Source: an uncultured Bacteroidales bacterium (GTDB lineage Bacteria > Bacteroidota > Bacteroidia > Bacteroidales > FEN-979). Taken from it: DNA of 64,000 bases. Positions 18,708 to 26,484 of the stretch are shown one piece after another (within the stretch, counting starts at the first letter, position 1; each line of letters opens with the position of its first letter). The notes under the pieces were generated by a model that saw only the letters and a list, made by a program, of their open reading frames with translations, made no database searches and was not told where the DNA came from. Position numbers and translations under genes: made by a program. The stretch lies in NCBI GenBank assembly GCA_903903985.1, contig CAIVAT010000122.1, positions 1 through 64,000 of the forward strand, in the 5' to 3' direction.

Positions 18708-21700
18708 ATGAAAATCAAGACAATCTTTGTAGTAATTCTTATGTTTGGAGCTGCTTTGCTTTTATCCTCCTTTGGTGGAAATGAGAACTTGGATAATCCA
18801 TCGGGTGCCCCCTCTGGCAATACCGGATCACCCGGCGACGGGCAGAATTGTCAAAACTGCCATGGTGGTACGGCTACCTCCGTGTCGAACTGGATCACCT
18901 CCAACATCCCTGCGCAGGGCTATACACCGGGAACGACCTACAATATCACTGTAACCGTTACCGGTTCAGGGAATAAAGGGTTCCAGGTCTCTCCCCAGAC
19001 TACTTCGGGAACCTTGCTCGGAACCCTCACCGCCGGATCGGGAAGCAAAACGACCGGTAGCGGGAAATATGTAACACACAACGCTTCAAGTTCATCCAAT
19101 CCTTCGTCCTGGACTTTCCAGTGGACTGCACCTGTTGCAGGGACAGGTACTGTTACCTTCTACGGGGCTTTTTGTGTTACGAAATCCGTTACGAGAACTT
19201 CAACAATGGTTGTAGGTGAAGCTGCTTCAACATCGATGACAGTTACAGCCACCGCAACCCCGTCATCGATCGGTACCGGACAATCCTCCCAGTTAAATGC
19301 CACTGTTACAGGAGGTTCAGGATCCTACACCTATTCATGGACATCGAATCCTCCGGGTTTCACATCCACACTGCAGAACCCCACGGTAACCCCGAACGTT
19401 ACAACCATATATACCGTGCAAGTCAATGACGGATCAAACATTGCCAGTAAAACTGTCCAGGTTACCGTTGGAGCGGTTCCCATATCCATTTTCCAGTTTA
19501 CCTTCGAAGGTGTGCTGACCCCTGTTGTTGACAATGCCATTGGGACTCCATCATTCACATCATCGGGGGTAGGCGGGCTGAATTTCAATGCTACCACACC
19601 CTGCGAAGGGGCCACAATGTACCAGGGTTCCTATTGGACCCCCGGGGATTATTACCAGTTCACGGTGAATACAACCGGGTATTCCAATTTGACTTTCAGC
19701 TATTGTGAGCGGGGCTCCAATTCGCTGATGGGCAATTTCCTGGTGAGGGTGAGTCCGGACGGAACCAACTGGACGACCCTGATTCCTGCCTACGTGCCTT
19801 TAACTTCGAATACAACCCAAACCACGCCTGTGTTTCCAGCATCATGTGAAAATGCACCCACCGTATATATTCAGATTTACAAGACGGATGATCCGGGGTC
19901 GACGGGGAGGAGCCTGAGACTGGATAACTCCATCCTCACGGGCACACCTGAAAATTCGCCTCCCTTAGCCACCTTTAATCCGATATCAGGGTCAACAGGG
20001 GTTTTGGTGAATGTCAATCCAACAATTACTTTTAATGAACCGGTATTAAAGACGAACGGGACGCCACTAACCAATGCCGACCTGTCATCGCTCATTACTT
20101 TTAAAACAACTGATGCCAGCGGAACGAATGTTCCTTTCAGTGCAACCATCAACGATTTAAAAACCATTATAACGGTTGTGCCCACCTCAAATCTGGTTTT
20201 TACCCAATTGTATTACCTGGCGACGGGACCCGTTGAGGATGGCCTTGGAAATGAATCGGTTATCCAGAGTGCCACCTTTACTACCATGAATAACACTGTC
20301 AGCAATGATGCCACCCTGAGTGATCTTGCAGTTGATGGAACCACCGTGGCAGGGTTTAGCGCTGCGACACTTGCATATAATGTTGTGTTGCCTTTTGGTA
20401 CTACGATCGTTCCGACAGTGACCGCAACACCGACATTCGGCATGGCGAACGTTTCCATCACGCCTGCAACCGCTCTGCCCGGCACCACCAGCGTTTTGGT
20501 GACCGCACAGGATGGTATCACGCAACTTACTTACTCCGTTGCATTTACTATTACGCCTCCAGGCACCGACGCGACCCTCAGCACGCTCAAGTGGGTGCCT
20601 GCCGGAGGGAGCCAGAGCGTCCTGGTTACCGGCTTTACCCCGGCAACCCTGAATTATACAATTGACTTACCCGTTGAAGTAACTTCATTGACCATGTCCG
20701 CAATAACAACATCGAGTGGAGCCACCATGCTGATCACTCCCCCGGCCGACCTGTCCGGTACGACGGTGCAGCGTACGGGAACGGTTGTTGTTACCGCGCA
20801 GGACGGCATTACGGTCCAGACTTATTCCGTACTTTTCAACATTGATGCATCGCTGGCCTATAATTTCAAGGAAGGATTCGCGACTTTCCCTCCAAATAAC
20901 TGGTCCTTTACCGGTAATATCAGCTTGTCAACGGCAAACGGAGTGGGTATATATATTCCCGGATTATCGTGTCCCAAGTTCAAATGGACAACGCCAACCG
21001 ATGGCGGGATACTCACCACTCCAACCTGCAACACAGCCGGAACCCTGGTATTCTACGTAAGAGTTCTTGATAATAATCCTGCCAGCCAGTTGCACCTGTA
21101 TATCGAAAAGTCGACGAACGACGGTGCCAGCTGGACAACCCTCAGCACTGACCCCATGCCGATGACCGGGAGCACGACCCTTTGGCACCAGGTCACCATT
21201 GCCGTAAATGACAACAGCCCTGCCGTGATCCTGCGATTCCGGGGATCGGCCATCACGGGCACCACATCAACCGGTCTTTTCTACATCGACGATGTAAGCC
21301 TGACCATGAACCCGGTCACCGATGCAAGCCTCAGCGACCTGAAAGTTGACGGAACGACCATTCCGGGGTTTTCATCAGGTACATACAGTTACAATGTATT
21401 ATTGCCACCGGGAACAACCATTGTCCCCCCTGTTACCGCCACCCCATCGTCGTCGGGCGCAAGTGCTGTCGTGACCAATGCGGCAGGCCTGCCAGGAACC
21501 GCAACCGTGCTGGTGACAGCTGCGAACGGGATAACTACCAGTACCTATACCGTAAACCTGTCTGATTCAATTAATGCTCCTTCGAACCTTCTTGCCACAC
21601 AGGTGGCCGGTGGACAGGTAAACCTGACATGGACTGACAACAACTCAAATGAGACAGGATTCAGAATCGAACGCAAACCTACCGGTGGATTGTTTGCTCA

Positions 21701-23516
21701 TGTTGCAAATGCAGGAGCCAATGCCACTTTACGAACCAATGTGGTTCCGGGTCTCGATCCAAATGCCTTCGTCCCGGCCGACCGGTTTTCAGCTGTGACC
21801 GTAACTTCAGGAGTCAAGTTCGCTGATGTGATCAACTACCAGGGCAATCCGATATCCCTTTATCTTGATGTTTATGAGCCAACCGGAGATACGACACTTG
21901 CCCGCCCGATGATCATCTGGATCCATGGCGGAGGGTTCCGGACCGACTCCTACAGGACGCAGGGATATATCGTGGATTACAGCACCCGGTTTGCAAAAAG
22001 GGGCTATGTGTGCATGTCCATCGATTACAGGCTTAGGGATGCTGCTTCCATGCCAACACAGGCATCAGAATTTCCCGCACTGCAGGATGCTGCCCGCGAT
22101 GCAAACGAGGCGATCAGCTGGGTAAAGGCCAATGCAGCTGCATACAGGATCGACCCTAACCTGATCTTCATTGCAGGTGGTTCTGCAGGTGGCCGGACAG
22201 CGCAAACAGTTTGCCAGTTCGATGGTCCCGATCCGACGGCTTTATATCCTCCTGAAAATCAGTACCTGACTACACCATGGAACAAAACAGGCCTGATTGC
22301 CAATGCAACCCTCTGGGGCGGACTGGAACCTGAAATGCGTGGCTGGGTATACCCTTACCTGCAACCAACTGATATTCCTACCATCCTGGTTCATGGCAGT
22401 GCTGACGTGACCATTCTCCCGCAAAACAGCATTGACCTGAACGATACCCTTACGGCAACAGGCATAACCAGTGAACTTCATATCATTCCGGGCGCAACAC
22501 ACAGTTGCCTTGGACATGAAACGGAAATATCCGCATGGGTGGCCTCATTTTTTGCCCAGGAGTGGAATAAAGTCAATGCGCTTGCTTCCTCTCATACTTA
22601 TCGCATCAGCACCTACAATGGGGCCGGCAGTTCAAGGTACTCAAATACATCAGGCTGGCCAAAGGCCGACAATGCCACACCAACCGGTTTTACGTTAAAA
22701 GTGAATCTCAATGTACCGGGAACATCATGGTATGTGGTTCTGCCCGGAGGAGATCCTGCCCCAACTTCAATACAGGTGAAGGCCGGAAAAAATGCCGCCG
22801 GGACAATCCTGGCAAGCAATCTCAAAGGTTCGATCATTTCTGCCGCCGGGAAAACCGAATATTCGGGGGTCATTTCCGGTTTGTCCAATTCAACATTATA
22901 TGATGTCTATTTCGTGGCAGAGAATGCCCTGCAGAAGCTCCAGCCATCACCAACAAAGGTGACTCTTGCGACTACGGCCCCTTCGGTGCCTGCAAATATT
23001 GCCCTGGCAAGGTCAGTTACAGAACCCATGTGTTTCAATGCGACCAGCACAATCACCGTTGCCGGGACACCCGACGAATTTATTGTTGAAAGCGGTGGAG
23101 AGGCAACCCTGATTGCCGGTTCGAACATCGTTTTCCTTCCGGGAACCAAAGTCCTTCCCGGAGGTTATATGTGGGGTTACATTACCACAAATGGATCATA
23201 TTGCGGAACAAAATCTCCCGGTATCGTAATGTCAGCCGGCAATAGCACTCAAGATCAAAACGGGCCCGAACGATCCATGTTCAAGGTTTACCCAAACCCG
23301 ACCTCCGGGATTTTCACGCTTGAACTTCAGGATGTGCCTGACCATGTCAAGATCCAGTTGGAAGGATATGGGATGCATGGAGAGAAGGCGTTTTCTGCCG
23401 ATCTTACCGGTGAACATACACATCGTTTTTCTTTAGCCCAACAGTCTGCAGGAATCTATTTTATCCGCATCATCGCCGGAGAAAAAGTGGAAACGGTCAA
23501 AATTATCAAATATTAA
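18708..23516 (+). CDS. Giant T9SS multidomain esterase with CxxCH N-terminal domain
   Basis: I set the start at 18708 (MKIKTIFVV), which gives a signal sequence that matches the N-terminus of the giant gene ending at 53714. The 1602-residue protein has, in order: a choice-of-anchor-V-like domain with CQNCH (Cys48, Cys51, His52) and GNTGSPGDG; an Ig/PKD-like repeat; a lectin-like beta-sandwich; a SbsA-type Ig domain; and cadherin-like beta-sandwich modules (DATLSDL...). Then come a choice-of-anchor-J/MAM-like domain with FYIDDVSL and a fibronectin type III domain. An alpha/beta-hydrolase esterase domain lies inside this last domain (oxyanion HGGGF, nucleophile Ser1159 in GGSAGG, acid in HGSADV, His in GATHSC). 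The protein ends with a 3-coathanger-like stack and a T9SS sorting domain. It probably deacylates the target glycan at the cell surface. Confidence 0.8.
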   Translation: MKIKTIFVVILMFGAALLLSSFGGNENLDNPSGAPSGNTGSPGDGQNCQNCHGGTATSVSNWITSNIPAQGYTPGTTYNITVTVTGSGNKGFQVSPQTTSGTLLGTLTAGSGSKTTGSGKYVTHNASSSSNPSSWTFQWTAPVAGTGTVTFYGAFCVTKSVTRTSTMVVGEAASTSMTVTATATPSSIGTGQSSQLNATVTGGSGSYTYSWTSNPPGFTSTLQNPTVTPNVTTIYTVQVNDGSNIASKTVQVTVGAVPISIFQFTFEGVLTPVVDNAIGTPSFTSSGVGGLNFNATTPCEGATMYQGSYWTPGDYYQFTVNTTGYSNLTFSYCERGSNSLMGNFLVRVSPDGTNWTTLIPAYVPLTSNTTQTTPVFPASCENAPTVYIQIYKTDDPGSTGRSLRLDNSILTGTPENSPPLATFNPISGSTGVLVNVNPTITFNEPVLKTNGTPLTNADLSSLITFKTTDASGTNVPFSATINDLKTIITVVPTSNLVFTQLYYLATGPVEDGLGNESVIQSATFTTMNNTVSNDATLSDLAVDGTTVAGFSAATLAYNVVLPFGTTIVPTVTATPTFGMANVSITPATALPGTTSVLVTAQDGITQLTYSVAFTITPPGTDATLSTLKWVPAGGSQSVLVTGFTPATLNYTIDLPVEVTSLTMSAITTSSGATMLITPPADLSGTTVQRTGTVVVTAQDGITVQTYSVLFNIDASLAYNFKEGFATFPPNNWSFTGNISLSTANGVGIYIPGLSCPKFKWTTPTDGGILTTPTCNTAGTLVFYVRVLDNNPASQLHLYIEKSTNDGASWTTLSTDPMPMTGSTTLWHQVTIAVNDNSPAVILRFRGSAITGTTSTGLFYIDDVSLTMNPVTDASLSDLKVDGTTIPGFSSGTYSYNVLLPPGTTIVPPVTATPSSSGASAVVTNAAGLPGTATVLVTAANGITTSTYTVNLSDSINAPSNLLATQVAGGQVNLTWTDNNSNETGFRIERKPTGGLFAHVANAGANATLRTNVVPGLDPNAFVPADRFSAVTVTSGVKFADVINYQGNPISLYLDVYEPTGDTTLARPMIIWIHGGGFRTDSYRTQGYIVDYSTRFAKRGYVCMSIDYRLRDAASMPTQASEFPALQDAARDANEAISWVKANAAAYRIDPNLIFIAGGSAGGRTAQTVCQFDGPDPTALYPPENQYLTTPWNKTGLIANATLWGGLEPEMRGWVYPYLQPTDIPTILVHGSADVTILPQNSIDLNDTLTATGITSELHIIPGATHSCLGHETEISAWVASFFAQEWNKVNALASSHTYRISTYNGAGSSRYSNTSGWPKADNATPTGFTLKVNLNVPGTSWYVVLPGGDPAPTSIQVKAGKNAAGTILASNLKGSIISAAGKTEYSGVISGLSNSTLYDVYFVAENALQKLQPSPTKVTLATTAPSVPANIALARSVTEPMCFNATSTITVAGTPDEFIVESGGEATLIAGSNIVFLPGTKVLPGGYMWGYITTNGSYCGTKSPGIVMSAGNSTQDQNGPERSMFKVYPNPTSGIFTLELQDVPDHVKIQLEGYGMHGEKAFSADLTGEHTHRFSLAQQSAGIYFIRIIAGEKVETVKIIKY

Positions 23517-23597
23517 ACGGTCTGCATGCAAAGGGATATTTTCTCTGCGTAAATACCGGGAAATAAACCGGAATTAAAAAAATCGATATCAAACAAT

Positions 23598-25490
23598 ATG
23601 AGCAGAATATCCCTGGTGCACGTTTTTTTATGGTATGTTTCCACATTCATCCTGTCAGGAACCGTCATCCGGGCGCAATCTTACAGACCGGATGACGGCA
23701 ACTGCACCAATCCTGGTGGAATTGCAGTGGCAAAACAGCACATCGAAAGTACAATCTATTATATTGATGCCATTGCAGGTGATGATGCCGGCAACGGGAC
23801 AACCCCATCATCGGCCTGGAAAACACTGGTAAAGATCAATGGGACGACTTTTTTAGCCGGGGATAAAATCCTCTTCAAAGCCGGGGAAGCATGGACGGGA
23901 AGACTCTACCCTAAAGGTTCAGGAATTTCCGGAAGCCCTGTCATCATCGACATGTACGGAACCGGAAGCAAACCGTTGATTGATGGGAACGGAATGACCG
24001 GTACAGGGGTGGTATACCTCTATAACCAGCAATATTGGGAGATCAATAACCTGGAGATTACCAACAATGCCGCAACCGGGGCCGACCGCCGGGGTGTCAG
24101 GATCGAAGCCAAGAATTTCGGGACTGCCAACCATATTTATCTACAAAACCTTGATATTCACAATATCAAAGGGCTGGTTGGGCAGGGACGCACCGAAAAA
24201 AGGACAGGCGGCATAGGGTTTGGCATCGTGGGTGTTTCCGGCATGGATACCCATTTCAATGATATCCTGGTGGAGAACTGTGTGATCACTTCCTGCGATA
24301 ACCAGGGGATCATCACCGAATGTGTATCCGGCGATGGATTTGATCCTTACTCTCCCGAGTGGAACTCAATGAAGATCACCAATGCCGTTATCCGCAACAA
24401 CACCATCTCCGTAATTTCAAAGAATGCCATGATCATCCGGTTGTTTGAAGGAGGTATTGTTGAAAATAACCTTTGCTTCAATACCGCCAACGGGATCAGC
24501 GGCAACACGATCTTCTCCGCCGCCTGTTACGGCACTGTTTTCCAGTACAATGAAGGCTACGGGAATCATTCTCCTGATGCCGACGGAAGCCTGTACGACG
24601 CCGACCTTCGGTCACCAAACACATACTGGCAATATAGTTACAGCCATGAAAATGCTCACGGACTTTTCTGGACCTGCACCGATCAGGTGGATGAAAACGT
24701 TGTATGCCGGTATAATATCAGCCAGAATGACCAGGGAATTATTTTCTGCATTAACTACCCGGTGACGTCGGTAAGCGTGTACAACAATACAGTCTATTGC
24801 GACGCAGATTGCTCATCCATCATCATTTCGGAGAGAAACAACGGAGGAAGCGGGACCAGGACATATACCTTTAACAACAACCTGATCTATAACCTAAGTT
24901 CCTCCGTCAGTTACGACTTTGATTCGGATTATATCCGGACGATCGATTATAACTGTTTCTGGGGAATCCATCCGGCTACTGAACCAGCAGATCTTCATAA
25001 GATCATCACCGACCCGAAACTGGTTAATCCCGGAAGCGGGGGCATTGGAATCAATACTGTGAACGGTTATCTGCTGAGGGAAAACTCATCCTGCATCAAC
25101 AAGGGTAAAGTGATTTCAGGAAACGGAGGCAAAGACTTCTGGGGAAATGTTCTTTACAACGGGGCCCCCGATATCGGGGCCCACGAATATACCGGGCCGT
25201 CCCTGGGAATGCAGCGTGATCCGGAAGGTCAATCAGGGCGGGAGCAATCTTTTGTCAGGGTTTTTCCAAACCCCTCGACAGGTATTTGTACCTTTGAATT
25301 TCAGAATGTTGCGGAAAATTGCAGGATCCGTACCGAAGGTTACGGGAACACTGGAGCAGCAGTATTTACAGCCGATCTGAGGGGGGAGAAGAGACACAAT
25401 TATTCACTGTCACATCTTCCGGCCGGGATCTATTTTGTTCGCGTGATCGCCGGAGAAAAGATGGAAACAATCAAGATCATCAAACAATAA
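23598..25490 (+). CDS. T9SS right-handed beta-helix protein, copy 1 (putative lyase)
   Basis: The 630-residue protein has a signal peptide (to about residue 27, VIRAQ) and a beta-helix domain from YYIDAIAGDDAGNG to GAPDIGAHEY (about 52-530). A T9SS sorting domain follows (about 548-630, VFPNPSTG). The helix contains conserved Asn/Asp/Lys/Arg-rich turns such as ADRRGVRIEA, SRNNGG-like loops and ENCVITSCDNQG. It is closely similar along its length to the beta-helix part of the gene at 26485. The fold and context suggest a polysaccharide lyase or epimerase. I cannot place it in a PL family. Its stop overlaps the start of the next gene (TAATG). Confidence 0.75.
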   Translation: MSRISLVHVFLWYVSTFILSGTVIRAQSYRPDDGNCTNPGGIAVAKQHIESTIYYIDAIAGDDAGNGTTPSSAWKTLVKINGTTFLAGDKILFKAGEAWTGRLYPKGSGISGSPVIIDMYGTGSKPLIDGNGMTGTGVVYLYNQQYWEINNLEITNNAATGADRRGVRIEAKNFGTANHIYLQNLDIHNIKGLVGQGRTEKRTGGIGFGIVGVSGMDTHFNDILVENCVITSCDNQGIITECVSGDGFDPYSPEWNSMKITNAVIRNNTISVISKNAMIIRLFEGGIVENNLCFNTANGISGNTIFSAACYGTVFQYNEGYGNHSPDADGSLYDADLRSPNTYWQYSYSHENAHGLFWTCTDQVDENVVCRYNISQNDQGIIFCINYPVTSVSVYNNTVYCDADCSSIIISERNNGGSGTRTYTFNNNLIYNLSSSVSYDFDSDYIRTIDYNCFWGIHPATEPADLHKIITDPKLVNPGSGGIGINTVNGYLLRENSSCINKGKVISGNGGKDFWGNVLYNGAPDIGAHEYTGPSLGMQRDPEGQSGREQSFVRVFPNPSTGICTFEFQNVAENCRIRTEGYGNTGAAVFTADLRGEKRHNYSLSHLPAGIYFVRVIAGEKMETIKIIKQ

Positions 25491-26473
25491 TGGGCAGGGT
25501 AATTTTAACGGGATTGGTTCTTTTTTTATGTGTCATTACCTGCTGCGGTGCTGAAACGAACGGCGGTGCGTCACTGATATCCGATTCAGCCCTGGTGGCA
25601 ACGGTGAACGGGGAGCCTGTGATCTGCCGTGAATTCATGCTGCTTGCCCGGTCACAAAGGTCAAGAGTTATTAACGAGTATCTCCATAATCACGGAGGTG
25701 AATATGGCAGCGATTTCTGGTCGAGGAATTATAATGGGAAAACACCCATGGATGTGTTGAAGAAAAGAACACTGGATACGATCGTTTCGATCAAAATCCA
25801 GGAAATCTGTGCCCGGCAGGCTGGTCTCGTGGATGACATCAGCTACCGGGGATTTCTGAAGGCACTGGAGGCCGAGAACCATCGCCGGCTTGTTGCAAAG
25901 CAAACCGGAAAGGTGATTTACGGGCCGGTGCAATACAGCGAGGAGGTATATTACAATTATCTTTTCAGCAACCTGGTAAACAATTTAAAGGAAAACCTTG
26001 CCGGGTCAGTTTTCAGCATCACCGATGAAAAATTGAAGGCAACTTATGAAAGACAAAAGGATTCCCTTTACCGCAAAGGATTTATTACAGAGGTGAGACT
26101 TGTTAAGCTGGAACACGGCATGGAAAAAGCAGGGGATGACAAGGGAAAGGCAATGCAGAAAGCGGAAACTGTGCTGGTTTTCAATGATTCAGTATATGTC
26201 CCGGAAGAAGAAGACCCATTCAGGTTGATAGTACGGGAAACTGCAGGAAAAATGGCAGTGGGGCAATCAAGTCAGCCAATAGAATTTCAGGGCACTTTTT
26301 ATATTGTGCATGTGAAGAATAGAATATCATTGGGCTTCCGTAACTTTGAAAGCTGTAAAACTGCTGTAAGGATGGTTTTACTCGACCGGATGTATGATCA
26401 GTATATCCGTGGTCTTGTTAATCAGGCTGCGTGTTTGCCCGACAAAGATGTTTACGAACAAATACACTATTAA
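25490..26473 (+). CDS. SurA/PpiC-like peptidyl-prolyl isomerase-type lipoprotein
   Basis: The ATG at 25490 overlaps the TAA of the upstream beta-helix gene by one base, implying translational coupling. It yields a lipoprotein signal (VLFLCVITCC). The 327-residue protein has the N-terminal pattern of periplasmic parvulin chaperones: ALVATVNGEPVICREF followed by long helices (about 25-190). A degraded rotamase-like domain follows, with the closing motif MAVGQSSQPIEFQGTFYIVHV (split: MAVGQSSQPIEF, then GTFYIVHV). Its sandwiched position between two near-identical beta-helix genes suggests a dedicated chaperone for these secreted enzymes. Isomerase activity is not certain because the rotamase core is short. 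Confidence 0.7.
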   Translation: MGRVILTGLVLFLCVITCCGAETNGGASLISDSALVATVNGEPVICREFMLLARSQRSRVINEYLHNHGGEYGSDFWSRNYNGKTPMDVLKKRTLDTIVSIKIQEICARQAGLVDDISYRGFLKALEAENHRRLVAKQTGKVIYGPVQYSEEVYYNYLFSNLVNNLKENLAGSVFSITDEKLKATYERQKDSLYRKGFITEVRLVKLEHGMEKAGDDKGKAMQKAETVLVFNDSVYVPEEEDPFRLIVRETAGKMAVGQSSQPIEFQGTFYIVHVKNRISLGFRNFESCKTAVRMVLLDRMYDQYIRGLVNQAACLPDKDVYEQIHY

Positions 26474-26484
26474 CAAACAAATTA

